24,661 bases of DNA from contig CAAGRM010000284.1 in assembly GCA_900772675.1 (NCBI GenBank), positions 1-24,661 on the forward strand, read 5' to 3'. The position numbers and the translations under genes are program-made. Shown here in pieces: positions 1-7,891 of the stretch. The notes beneath the pieces are model-generated. The model had not been told where the DNA came from. It made no database searches and was given only the letters and a program-made list of their open reading frames with translations. Every line of letters begins with the position of its first letter. Positions within the stretch are counted from its first letter, which is position 1. The stretch comes from Lachnospiraceae bacterium. Its GTDB lineage: Bacteria; Bacillota; Clostridia; Lachnospirales; Lachnospiraceae.

Positions 1-196
1 GAAACAAAAATAGCGGAACGATCTGCAAAAAGCAGGAAAATCAGAACGGTTTTCGTATGGAAAGAAAAGCAAAGGAGATTGCAGACAGGTAAAAGCATGA
101 AAACTTGAAAAATTTGAAAAAATTGTGAATTTTAATAGAATTTTAAGAGCTGTTTTCGTTGCTTTTAACAAAAGTAAAGAAATAGAAAAAAAAAGG

Positions 197-225
197 TTGC
201 TTTTTAAAACAGAATCCCTTATAAT
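197..225 (+). promoter_or_regulatory. Promoter of the tRNA-Lys gene
   Basis: A -35 box TTGCTT (197-202) and a perfect -10 box TATAAT (220-225) are separated by exactly 17 bases. Transcription would start near 232, about 48 bases before the tRNA. This is a strong sigma-70/sigma-A type promoter, as expected for a stable RNA gene. Positions 1-196 are AT-rich and show no gene that I can support. Confidence 0.75.
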
Positions 226-279
226 CTTATTTGTGTTCAGCGAGTGGTTCATTCGTTCAGACACAGAAAATATAAGTAA

Positions 280-352
280 GCACCTTTAGCTCAGTTGGTA
301 GAGCAGTAGACTCTTAATCTATTTGTCCAGGGTTCGAGTCCCTGAAGGTGCA
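280..352 (+). tRNA. tRNA-Lys (anticodon CUU)
   Basis: This is a 73-base cloverleaf. The acceptor stem GCACCTT (280-286) pairs with AAGGTGC (345-351), and the discriminator base is A352. The D arm contains AGCTCAGTTGGTAGAGC and the T arm contains GGTTCGAGTCC. The anticodon loop CTCTTAA gives anticodon CTT, which reads AAG lysine codons. The 3' CCA is not encoded and must be added after transcription. The gene stands alone between its own promoter and a terminator. Confidence 0.96.
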
Positions 353-359
353 TCAAAAG

Positions 360-404
360 CACTGTTTTTGCAGACCTGGGAGCTGCGGGGACGGTGTTTT
401 TCTT
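360..404 (+). terminator. Intrinsic terminator after tRNA-Lys
   Basis: The arms CACTGT (360-365) and ACGGTG (391-396), with GCAG (370-373) and CTGC (383-386), form a hairpin. The intervening TTTT/GGGG can pair by wobble. A T-rich tract follows from 397. The many G-U pairs make it weaker than average, but its position just past the tRNA supports the call. Confidence 0.55.
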
Positions 405-470
405 GTTTACAGGCAGAATATCAAAAATCTATATATCAGCTTTTCTATTATCATAGCATCTGCAAATGAG

Positions 471-519
471 AAAAACCGGCAGCAGATAGATCTTTTTAAC
501 GGGGATCTTTCGGCTGCCG
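471..519 (-). terminator. Intrinsic terminator of the trmB/L,D-transpeptidase unit (minus strand)
   Basis: Read on the minus strand, the 7-bp stem CGGCAGC/GCTGCCG (513-519 with 477-483) encloses a second AGATC/GATCT stem. It is followed by five T residues (plus-strand AAAAA at 471-475). It lies 26 bases past the stop codon of the L,D-transpeptidase gene. Confidence 0.7.
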
Positions 520-544
520 ATTTGTATTTCAGGGCAAAACAAGG

Positions 545-2413
545 CTAATAGTTCTTCAGTCCGCTCGCCGAATCAATGATGATCTGGCAGCCTGGCTGAA
601 CATTTTTCAGAATCGTGATCATCTGTTCTTCCGGGACGGAGATGCATCCGCCAGTTGGTCGGTTTGTGCTGCAGTGAAGGAAGATGGCCGAGCCCACACC
701 CGGGGTGCAGTCCGGATTGTAGTCGAGAGACAGAACGTAATGATAAGCCGGTTCAATCTCAATGATGTGCTCCGCGGAATTCCAGGCTTTCGGCGTCGTC
801 TTCGTTGTGACAAACTGGTTGTAATATCTGGAATTGACATCATCGACCCAGTAATACGTATCATCTACCTGCGTATAGGGAAGCTGTGTTCCCGGATTTG
901 GAAGAATGCCGAACACATACGTAAAGCTGAACTGTCCGCGCGGCGTTCTGCGGTTCCATTCTGTGGTTTCGCCCATGCCGCCGGAGCCGACATAACCGTT
1001 TGTGCACAGATCCTCGCTCCAGGTGCCGTCCGCATCTTTGGTTACCATGGCAATCGTTGCAGTGGTGCCGGAGGCGCTGACGAAAATGAGCTGATTGTGT
1101 GTTTTTGCTGCTTTCAGCGTGGAGGCAAGCTTGGTCCATTCGGTTTGCGTCGAAACCTTCCGGCCGTTTTCATCAAAGGTATACTGCTTTCCGCCGATCG
1201 TTGCCGTCGTGCTGAAATACCGTCCGCCCCAGTTCTGGAAATAGTAGGAAGTGCCGTTCAGAACGAGCCACTCATCGTGGTACATACCGCCCCAGTTTTT
1301 GAAATAGTACCAGTTGTGATCGTAGTCGACCCATTCATTTGCGGCCATGCGGCCGCCGTCTTTCAGGTAATACCAGTTATTGAGATAATAGAGCCATCCG
1401 TCAGCGTGCTTTGTGCCGTCCTCATTGAGATAGTACCAGATTCCATCTACTTTGATCCAGTCGTTTTTGCACATGCCGCCCCAGCTTTTAAAATACCAGG
1501 TATCGTCGATCCATTCGTCAGATGCCATGGTGCCGTCGTCTTTCAGATAATAGCGATTGCTGTCGTATGTAATCCACTCGTTCTGTGCCAGCCGCCCGCT
1601 ACCGTCCTTGATCCAGTACCATTTGTTCTTATATTCAATCCAGCCGGTTTTCAAACAGATCGAACCGTCCGCCTGTACGTAATAGCGCGTATCGCCGGAC
1701 GAAACTACCGCATTGGCATACATGCCGCCCCAGCTGCGGAAGAAATACGTTTTGCCGTTTACCGTTGCAGAGATATTTTCCATATGGCCGTCCGCACAGA
1801 GATAATACCAGCAGTCATCATAGAAATACCAGCCCGTCCGTGCACCGCCCCAGCTGCGGAAAGAATACCACTGGCCGTCGATCACAGCCCATCCGCCGCG
1901 TGCCCATCCGCCGGTCTCCGTGGCGAAGGTTTTCGGATTTAGATAATAGAGATTGCGGTCTACCGTCTGCCAGCCGGAGAGAAGATGGCCGTCGCTGACA
2001 TCGACAAGGTACCATTTCCCGTCCACGACGAGCCAGGAAACGGTATCTTCTGTGCGGGTGTAGGTTGTGTGATTTCCGTGGGAAATACTGCCGTCGGCTG
2101 TCACGTAATATCGTCTGGCCTGCCCGGCAGAATCTGTCAGCCATTGAAAGCCGGAAGAAAGAACGGCAACGGGTGTCTCGTTTTCGGAGTTTGCTTCCGG
2201 TGAAACAGAATCTTCTGTAGCCGCCGAAACTGTCTCTTTCTCGGGGAGAACTGTTTCAGCAGAATCCGTCGAAATATATTCCGAAGTATTTTCTGAAACA
2301 TCTTCTGAAACAGCGACAGTTTCATCCGCCTGATTTTCCGCCGCATAAACCGGCACCGCGCCAAGCAGGGCACTGCATAAAAGTGCCGCCAGAACTTTTT
2401 TTTTCATTCCCAT
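545..2413 (-). CDS. Secreted L,D-transpeptidase with cell-wall-binding repeats
   Basis: This 622-residue exported protein probably forms 3-3 cross-links in peptidoglycan or attaches molecules to it. Residues 1-24 are a signal peptide (KKK, hydrophobic core, cleavage after VYA). Residues 25-85 are an acidic, Ser/Thr/Glu-rich linker. Residues about 88-420 are aromatic cell-wall-binding repeats of the GW..(x)n..WYYL..DG.M type. Five of them replace the DG turn with [SN]WGG (near residues 187, 227, 310, 373 and 394). Residues about 425-615 are a YkuD-type domain; the sequence HCSTNRPTGGCISVP supplies His580 and the catalytic Cys590. The start is uncertain: the in-frame ATG at 2407 has a better-spaced AGGGGG and gives the cleaner start MKKKVLAAL. 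The gene follows trmB by 27 bases and is probably cotranscribed with it. Family assignment is firm; the ligand of the repeats is not known. Confidence 0.9.
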   Translation of the reverse strand: MGMKKKVLAALLCSALLGAVPVYAAENQADETVAVSEDVSENTSEYISTDSAETVLPEKETVSAATEDSVSPEANSENETPVAVLSSGFQWLTDSAGQARRYYVTADGSISHGNHTTYTRTEDTVSWLVVDGKWYLVDVSDGHLLSGWQTVDRNLYYLNPKTFATETGGWARGGWAVIDGQWYSFRSWGGARTGWYFYDDCWYYLCADGHMENISATVNGKTYFFRSWGGMYANAVVSSGDTRYYVQADGSICLKTGWIEYKNKWYWIKDGSGRLAQNEWITYDSNRYYLKDDGTMASDEWIDDTWYFKSWGGMCKNDWIKVDGIWYYLNEDGTKHADGWLYYLNNWYYLKDGGRMAANEWVDYDHNWYYFKNWGGMYHDEWLVLNGTSYYFQNWGGRYFSTTATIGGKQYTFDENGRKVSTQTEWTKLASTLKAAKTHNQLIFVSASGTTATIAMVTKDADGTWSEDLCTNGYVGSGGMGETTEWNRRTPRGQFSFTYVFGILPNPGTQLPYTQVDDTYYWVDDVNSRYYNQFVTTKTTPKAWNSAEHIIEIEPAYHYVLSLDYNPDCTPGVGSAIFLHCSTNRPTGGCISVPEEQMITILKNVQPGCQIIIDSASGLKNY

Positions 2414-2440
2414 ATCCCCCTTTCCTTTCCAGTGAATCTT

Positions 2441-3091
2441 TTACAGAAATCGCGCCATCATCTTAAAGATCGGGTTTCCGATCGAGGAGAATTTCTCCTC
2501 ATACTCCGTCATCACATTCCCTTCCAAGAGAACTGCATCGTTATGCAGATCATACGTGAAAGCCGTCAGCTCCCAGCCTTTGGCATTTTTCATCTCCTCG
2601 AGCGAGAAGTCAAACAGATCTTTATTATCTGTCTTAAACTCGAGTGTTCCATCTTTCTTTAAAATCTTCTCATATCGTGCGAGAAACTCATGCGCGGTCA
2701 GTCTCCGCTTCGCATGGCGGTCCTTTGGCCAAGGATCGGAAAAGTTGAGATAAATGCGGTCCACTTCACCCTCCGCAAATACCTCTGGAAGCTGGCGTGC
2801 ATCCATACGGATGAAGAACAGGTTTTTCAAGTCTTCCTCTAATTTCTCCCGTTTCTGCACGGCACGGAGCAGTACGCTGTCGTACATTTCAATGCCGACG
2901 TAGTTGATCTCCGGGTGCAGAGCTGCCATATCCATCAGGAACCGGCCCTTTCCCATACCAACCTCAATATGAATCGGATTTTCATTTCCAAAAACCCCGG
3001 ACCACTGTCCGCGGCAGCTTTCCGGCTCCTGTACAACGAATGGGCAGGAAGCAATGACATCTTTTGAACCTCTGATATTTCTAAGGCGCAT
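2441..3091 (-). CDS. trmB: tRNA (guanine-N7-)-methyltransferase
   Basis: TrmB transfers a methyl group from S-adenosylmethionine to N7 of G46 in the variable loop of tRNAs, in the cytoplasm. At 216 residues it has the usual bacterial length. The S-adenosylmethionine-binding motif I is EVGMGKGRF (residues 43-51), preceded by GNENPIHI. The family hallmark NFSDPWPKDRHAKRR (116-130) holds the catalytic and tRNA-contact residues. A GAAAGGA sequence lies about 11 bases before the ATG. It is the first gene of a minus-strand unit with the downstream L,D-transpeptidase, and a promoter lies about 130 bases upstream. Nothing appears degraded. Confidence 0.95.
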   Translation of the reverse strand: MRLRNIRGSKDVIASCPFVVQEPESCRGQWSGVFGNENPIHIEVGMGKGRFLMDMAALHPEINYVGIEMYDSVLLRAVQKREKLEEDLKNLFFIRMDARQLPEVFAEGEVDRIYLNFSDPWPKDRHAKRRLTAHEFLARYEKILKKDGTLEFKTDNKDLFDFSLEEMKNAKGWELTAFTYDLHNDAVLLEGNVMTEYEEKFSSIGNPIFKMMARFL

Positions 3092-3222
3092 ATGCGTAAA
3101 TTTCCTTTCTTATTAATAAAGTCTGCTGATAGAAAATCCGGAAAACAATGCAAAAATTCATTTCTGCATTTTTGCCTCATCTTCTGGTTTTACTGTAAAT
3201 ACAGAATAGAACAGACAAAATC

Positions 3223-3251
3223 AGTATATCATAGGTGAAGCCCCTTTCCAA
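3223..3251 (-). promoter_or_regulatory. Promoter of trmB (minus strand)
   Basis: On the minus strand, TTGGAA (plus positions 3246-3251) and TATACT (3223-3228) are separated by 17 bases. Transcription would begin near 3216, giving a leader of about 125 bases before trmB. No known riboswitch was recognised in that leader. Confidence 0.6.
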
Positions 3252-3308
3252 GATTACTTTCATATGGAATTTTTTAAAATGAAATTTTCTAAGTTTTCAA
3301 AATACTGT

Positions 3309-3515
3309 ATGCAATATCAACCTGCACATGGCATTTCTTATCGGCAATATGACAATCGGATTGTAGATATATCGAAATGATATGATGAACCACCTTTTAC
3401 CTATTTATATTGGAAGAAAAAATATGACCCATTGGCTATTTTTAATCAAAAAGTCGATCGAAATCCCACTTTTTTTTACGATTTCAATATGTCAACTTTG
3501 GAAAAAAAGGTGTAG
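3309..3515 (+). pseudogene. Possible coding remnant with an in-frame UGA
   Basis: This is a tentative call in an otherwise gene-free AT-rich stretch (3092-3632). From ATG 3309 one frame reads 23 codons to a TGA at 3378. It then continues for 44 more codons to TAG at 3513. The translation is hydrophilic and protein-like, with segments such as YRQYDNRIVDISK, YDEPPFTYLYWKKKYDP and NPTFFYDFNMSTLEKKV. The overlapping open frame from 3382 looks more like a shadow. I do not recognise a family. No convincing ribosome binding site precedes the ATG, and the ATPase promoter overlaps the end. It may be a chance reading or a decayed gene. Confidence 0.2.
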
Positions 3516-3518
3516 AAT
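3489..3518 (+). promoter_or_regulatory. Probable promoter of the V-type ATPase operon
   Basis: The -10 box TAGAAT (3513-3518) lies 18 bases after an imperfect -35 box ATGTCA (3489-3494). Transcription would begin near 3525, leaving a leader of about 105 bases before the first ATPase gene. The -35 match is only 4 of 6, so the assignment is tentative. No better candidate was seen between trmB and the operon. Confidence 0.4.
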
Positions 3519-3532
3519 ACTAACAGCAAAGA

Positions 3533-3557
3533 TGCAGGAGTTTCTCCTGTACTTTTT
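3533..3557 (+). terminator. Attenuator-like hairpin in the ATPase leader
   Basis: CAGGAG (3535-3540) and CTCCTG (3544-3549) form a perfect 6-bp stem, extended by one G-U and one T-A pair, with a 3-base loop. Five T residues follow at 3553-3557. It lies after the likely promoter and before the first ATPase gene, so it could cause early termination. A second small hairpin, TGGTC/GACCA, follows shortly after. Regulation by it is inference. Confidence 0.4.
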
Positions 3558-3627
3558 GCCCTGTATATCAAAATTGGTCAGTGGACCAGGTTTGATTGTT
3601 ATGCAAATATCATAAGGAGGGAAAGCG

Positions 3628-3645
3628 ATGCTATGGAATCTGTAA
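3628..3645 (+). other. Five-codon minicistron overlapping the first ATPase gene
   Basis: The strong ribosome binding site AAGGAGG (3614-3620) is 7 bases from ATG 3628, which opens only MLWNL before TAA 3643-3645. The ATG of the ATPase H/G subunit is at 3633 in another frame, 12 bases from the same ribosome binding site. The short frame may be accidental or may tune initiation at 3633. Confidence 0.35.
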
Positions 3646-3944
3646 TTAACAAACTTGCAGAGATCGAAACGGCTGCTACTAAGATTATGCAGGCTGCCGA
3701 GAATCAGAAGAAGCTCCAGGATGAGCAGCAGGAAGAGCGGATTGCAAAATTCGATGCAGATCTGGAAGCAGAAACGGCAAAGCGGATTGAAGAGATTACA
3801 ACGAAACTTCATTCTACTACAGATGCGGATCAGAAAAAGCAGCGGGACTCTGCCGCCGAACTTCTATCTTCACTGGACGCTTATTACGAACAGAATCACG
3901 GAACACTGTCCACGCAGATTTACGAAAACATTATAAGGAAGTGA
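3633..3944 (+). CDS. V-type ATPase peripheral-stalk subunit H/G
   Basis: This small 103-residue protein is almost entirely predicted coiled coil and rich in Glu, Lys, Gln and Ala. That matches the G/H (NtpF/AhaH) stalk subunit, which pairs with subunit E to form the peripheral stator of A/V-type ATPases. It is the first gene of the nine-gene ATPase operon, 4 bases before subunit C, which supports the assignment more than the low-complexity sequence does. The ATG at 3633 is the only start in this frame. The AAGGAGG is 12 bases away, longer than ideal, because a competing ATG lies at 3628. Such subunits are short and poorly conserved in general. Confidence 0.8.
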   Translation: MESVINKLAEIETAATKIMQAAENQKKLQDEQQEERIAKFDADLEAETAKRIEEITTKLHSTTDADQKKQRDSAAELLSSLDAYYEQNHGTLSTQIYENIIRK

Positions 3945-3948
3945 AACG

Positions 3949-4989
3949 ATGAGCGGTCTATTATCCTACAGCGGCCTTACCACAAAGATAAGAGCCATGC
4001 AGAGCCATCTTTTAAACGACCAGAATTTTCGGGAAATCGTGGAATTGGAGAGTGTACCGCAGGCAGTTTCTTACCTCAAGCAGCATAAAGGCTATGAGGA
4101 TCTGTTTGAGGGCTACAACGAAGCTGACCTTCACCGGGGTCAGATCGAGAAAATGCTGCGCCTGACGGTGTACCGGGATTTTTCCAAGCTGTACCGTTTT
4201 GCAAATGTAGAGCAGAGAAAGTTTCTTGCACTCTACTTCAAACGATACGAAGTGTCCGTTATCAAAGAATGCCTGAACACGGTGTTTGATCACCGTGATG
4301 TGGTATTGAACCTGTCCATATTCGACGAGTTCTTTAACAAGCATTCCCAGCTGGACATCAATCTTCTGGCGTCCTCCAGGACGATCGAAGAACTGATTGC
4401 GAACCTGAAAGGGACAGAATATTATGCCCCGTTGTCGCAGCTCGCGGATATCGAGCGTCCGACCCTGTTCGACTATGAGATGACCCTGGATCTGTATTAC
4501 TTTGCACAGATGTGGAAAGACAGATCAAAAGTAGTGACAAAGCGGGATCTGGAAGAGCTGACCGCTGCATGGGGAAGCAAGTTTGACATGCTGAACCTTC
4601 AGTGGATCTACCGTTCCAAACGCTATTATCACATGACCAGCGCACAAATCTACGCCCTGCTGATTCCGGTTCATCACCGGCTGAAAAAGGATGTGGTAAA
4701 GGCACTGGTAGAAGCCGAGAATATGAGTGCATTTTCCCAGCTGCTGGAACAAACCTATTATGCGAAACGGTATGATTCCTTCAAAGTCGATACGCTGGAA
4801 TCCATGTATGCAGCCATTATGAAGCACATACTTTCCAGTGAATCCAGACAGGATCCTTATTCCGTTGCCACCATATACTCATACCTCTATCACAAAGAGC
4901 ACGAGGTAAACCGGCTTATTATTGCACTCGAGTGCGTACGTTACCGTATCAGCGCTGACGAGGCAATGCAGCATATCGCAAAAACTTAA
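3949..4989 (+). CDS. atpC: V-type ATPase subunit C
   Basis: This 346-residue protein belongs to the V0D/AC39 family. Subunit C sits at the base of the central stalk and joins the rotor shaft (D and F) to the membrane K ring. The start MSGLLSYSGLTTKIRAMQSHLL is typical of the family, as is a largely helical body with blocks such as YFKRYEVSVIKECLN. The length is normal. A ribosome binding site AAGGAAG precedes the ATG by 6 bases and overlaps the end of the H/G gene, which implies translational coupling. Subunit I starts about 20 bases after its stop. The symbol follows V-type usage and should not be confused with the F-type epsilon gene. Confidence 0.93.
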   Translation: MSGLLSYSGLTTKIRAMQSHLLNDQNFREIVELESVPQAVSYLKQHKGYEDLFEGYNEADLHRGQIEKMLRLTVYRDFSKLYRFANVEQRKFLALYFKRYEVSVIKECLNTVFDHRDVVLNLSIFDEFFNKHSQLDINLLASSRTIEELIANLKGTEYYAPLSQLADIERPTLFDYEMTLDLYYFAQMWKDRSKVVTKRDLEELTAAWGSKFDMLNLQWIYRSKRYYHMTSAQIYALLIPVHHRLKKDVVKALVEAENMSAFSQLLEQTYYAKRYDSFKVDTLESMYAAIMKHILSSESRQDPYSVATIYSYLYHKEHEVNRLIIALECVRYRISADEAMQHIAKT

Positions 4990-5009
4990 TACACGGGGAG
5001 GTGTACTCA

Positions 5010-6947
5010 TTGATTGTCAAGATGAAATTTTTGAGCATCACCGGGCCGAAAGCCGACATTGACCGTGTGGTCAACACTTATCTCTCAAAATATGAGATAC
5101 ATCTGGAAAACGCTCTGACAGAGCTGTCTACGATGCAGAATATCACACCGTATATCCAGATCAACCCATACAAAGAGACCTTAAAACAGGCGGAAGATTT
5201 TACAGCACTTCTGCCGGAAGACAAGCGTACCACCACGAAAAGACTTTCCCTGGAAGATGCCATCAACTGTGTCCATGGTTTGGATCACACCCTTGGCCAG
5301 TTGAACCAGGAGCGTACAGAACTGGAAGCAAAAAAGAAAGACTTGATGGAAAAAGCACAGAAAATCGAGCCGTTCCAGGATCTGCACTGCAATCTTTCCT
5401 CCATTCTGGATTTCCACTTTATCAAATTCAGATTCGGAAAGATCACAAAAGAGTATTACAACAAGTTTGAGAGCTACTGCTATGAGAACAGCGATACGGT
5501 ATTCTACCGCTGCCATTCCGATGAGCAGTATGTATGGGGCATTTACTTCTGCCCGAGAGATCAGGTCACGAAAGTGGACGCCGTATTCTCATCCCTGCAC
5601 TTCGAAAGAATCTACGTTCCGGACGAGTACAGCGGAACGCCGGAGGATGCTTACGCAGCACTTCAGGCAGAAATCAAAAAGACAGACGATGCACTCAGCG
5701 AGTGCTCACGGAAACTGGCAAAATGCCTTTCGGATTCCGCAGAGGATCTGGTTGCAGCAAAAGAGCAGTTAGAGCAGCTCTCCGGCAACTTTGATGTCCG
5801 TCGCCTGGCAGCCTGCACAAAATCCAAGAAGGAAACTTTCTATATTCTGTGCGGCTGGATGTCGGAAAAAGATGCCGATTCCTTCCAGAAGGACATCGAA
5901 AACGACACAAATCTCTTCTGCTTTATCGAGGATGATGCAAACAACGTTCTGCGTCAGCCGCCGACAAAGCTGAAAAACCCGAAAATCTTCCGTCCGTTTG
6001 AGATGTACGTGAAGATGTACGGACTGCCAAATTACAATGAAATTGACCCTACGATTATCGTAGGACTCACCTATGCCTTTATTTTCGGAATCATGTTTGC
6101 CGATGTAGGACAGGGATTGTGTCTGCTGATTGGCGGCGCACTGCTGTACCACTACAAGAAGATGGATCTGGCAGCGATCATGAGTACCTGCGCGGTATTC
6201 TCTGTGATCTTCGGATTCCTGTTCGGCAGCTTCTTCGGATTTGAGAATGTCATACCGGCCCTCTGGCTGCATCCGAAGGAAGCGATGACAACGCTTCCGT
6301 TCATCGGTTCGATGAACACCGTATTTGTCGCAGCGGTTGCATTTGGTATGTTCATGATTCTGACAGGAATGGTTCTGCATATGATCAATGCAGCAAGAAA
6401 CCATAAGCTCGGCGAGCTTCTGTTCAGCCAGAACTCCCTGGCAGGCTTCATTTTCTACGGAGCCCTTGCCGTTACACTCGTTCTCCTGTTCAGCGGCCAT
6501 AAAGCTCCGGCTGTCGGCGTGATGGTAGTCATGTTCGGTATTCCGCTTCTTGCGATCTTCTTAAAAGAGCCACTGGAGCGTATGGTAGAGAAGAAGGGCA
6601 ATGCATTTCCGGAGACCGGAAAGGGAATGTTCTTTGTACAGGCATTTTTCGAACTCTTCGATGTGCTTTTAAGCTACTTCTCCAACACAATTTCCTTTGT
6701 CCGTGTCGGCGCATATGCAGTCAGCCATGCGGCTATGATGGAGGTTGTCCTGATGCTCGGCGGAGCAACAGGAGGCGGAAGCATCAGCTGGCCTGTTATC
6801 ATCATCGGAAACATCTTCGTTGCCTGCCTTGAGGCATTGCTGGTAGCGATCCAGGTACTTCGTCTGGAGTACTACGAGATGTTCAGCCGGTTCTATGAAG
6901 GAGACGGAAAACCGTTTGTTCCGTTTTTGAAAAAAGGCGAGAAATAA
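5010..6947 (+). CDS. atpI: V-type ATPase membrane subunit I (a-like stator)
   Basis: Subunit I is the membrane stator that provides the ion half-channels next to the rotating K ring. The N-terminal half (to about residue 340) is a cytoplasmic arm with coiled coils. The C-terminal half has about seven to eight membrane segments, beginning near the sequence TIIVGLTYAFIFGIMFADVGQG. The essential arginine is Arg565 in ISFVRVGAYAVSHAAM. I chose TTG at 5010, giving MIVKMKFLSITGP. The ribosome binding site GGGGAGG (4995-5001) overlaps the alternative GTG at 5001 but is 8 bases before TTG 5010. The length, about 645 residues, is normal for the family. It is followed by an unusually long 127-base gap before subunit K. 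Confidence 0.95.
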   Translation: MIVKMKFLSITGPKADIDRVVNTYLSKYEIHLENALTELSTMQNITPYIQINPYKETLKQAEDFTALLPEDKRTTTKRLSLEDAINCVHGLDHTLGQLNQERTELEAKKKDLMEKAQKIEPFQDLHCNLSSILDFHFIKFRFGKITKEYYNKFESYCYENSDTVFYRCHSDEQYVWGIYFCPRDQVTKVDAVFSSLHFERIYVPDEYSGTPEDAYAALQAEIKKTDDALSECSRKLAKCLSDSAEDLVAAKEQLEQLSGNFDVRRLAACTKSKKETFYILCGWMSEKDADSFQKDIENDTNLFCFIEDDANNVLRQPPTKLKNPKIFRPFEMYVKMYGLPNYNEIDPTIIVGLTYAFIFGIMFADVGQGLCLLIGGALLYHYKKMDLAAIMSTCAVFSVIFGFLFGSFFGFENVIPALWLHPKEAMTTLPFIGSMNTVFVAAVAFGMFMILTGMVLHMINAARNHKLGELLFSQNSLAGFIFYGALAVTLVLLFSGHKAPAVGVMVVMFGIPLLAIFLKEPLERMVEKKGNAFPETGKGMFFVQAFFELFDVLLSYFSNTISFVRVGAYAVSHAAMMEVVLMLGGATGGGSISWPVIIIGNIFVACLEALLVAIQVLRLEYYEMFSRFYEGDGKPFVPFLKKGEK

Positions 6948-6953
6948 AAGAGG

Positions 6954-6995
6954 ATTCAGAGCCATGCAAAATGGAAGCGAATATGGCGGGAAGCT
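6954..6995 (+). repeat. Partial copy of a dispersed repeat between subunits I and K
   Basis: Positions 6954-6977 match 19453-19476 at 22 of 24 bases (core ATTCAGAGCCATGC). Positions 6981-6994 match 19525-19538 at 13 of 14 bases (ATATGGCG.GAAGC). The two blocks occur in the same order in both places, but the intervening part is almost absent here. A 25-codon open frame (6964-7041) through it has no ribosome binding site and is probably not a gene. Confidence 0.5.
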
Positions 6996-7050
6996 GTATC
7001 GGGAAAAAGTGAAAATGGCTCCGGATCGCAGCAAAGAGTAAATTTAATGA

Positions 7051-7509
<459 letters not shown>

Positions 7510-7559
7510 TTCCAAAACCGGAAGGTATTGATCTTCACCTTAAGTTGGAGGAATCATAA

Positions 7560-7868
7560 ATGAAAATGTTCTTGATCAGTGATAACGTAGACACTCAGAC
7601 GGGCATGCGCCTGGCCGGAGTGGAAGGCGTTGTCGTTCATGAGCGCGAGGAGCTTTATGATACACTGCAGAAAACACTGGCAGACAAAGAGATCGGAATT
7701 ATTCTCCTTACAGAAAAGTTCGGGAAGGAATTCCCGGACATTCTGGAGGATGTCCGCCTCAACCATAAGCTTCCACTGCTCATTGAAATTCCGGACCGTC
7801 ACGGTACCGGAAGAGCGCCGGACTTTATCACTTCCTTTGTAAATGAATCTATTGGATTAAAACTGTAA
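7560..7868 (+). CDS. atpF: V-type ATPase central-stalk subunit F
   Basis: Subunit F is a small 102-residue Rossmann-like protein that binds subunit D in the rotating central shaft (NtpG in Enterococcus). The start MKMFLISDNVDTQTGMRLAGVEG and the block IGIILLTEKF match the family, and the C-terminal end LPLLIEIPDRHG.GRAPDFI is characteristic. GGAGG (7547-7551) lies 8 bases before the ATG. It sits between K and E, as fits a single ATPase transcript. Confidence 0.93.
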   Translation: MKMFLISDNVDTQTGMRLAGVEGVVVHEREELYDTLQKTLADKEIGIILLTEKFGKEFPDILEDVRLNHKLPLLIEIPDRHGTGRAPDFITSFVNESIGLKL

Positions 7869-7891
7869 GAATGCCCTGGAGGTGACACACA

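Noticed and set aside
348..548. Open frame of 66 codons after the tRNA
   Set aside because: It starts inside the tRNA 3' end and runs through two terminators, with no ribosome binding site.
674..1942. Long open frame of 422 codons on the plus strand
   Set aside because: It lies antisense to the L,D-transpeptidase repeats. Its hydrophobic Ile/Val-rich pattern mirrors the complementary aromatic repeat codons, and it has no ribosome binding site.
3382..3615. Open frame of 77 codons before the ATPase operon
   Set aside because: It spans the likely promoter and the leader hairpin, has no ribosome binding site, and looks like a shadow of an AT-rich region.
6964..7041. A 25-codon open frame between subunits I and K
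   Set aside because: It has no ribosome binding site and coincides with the dispersed repeat, so coding is unlikely.
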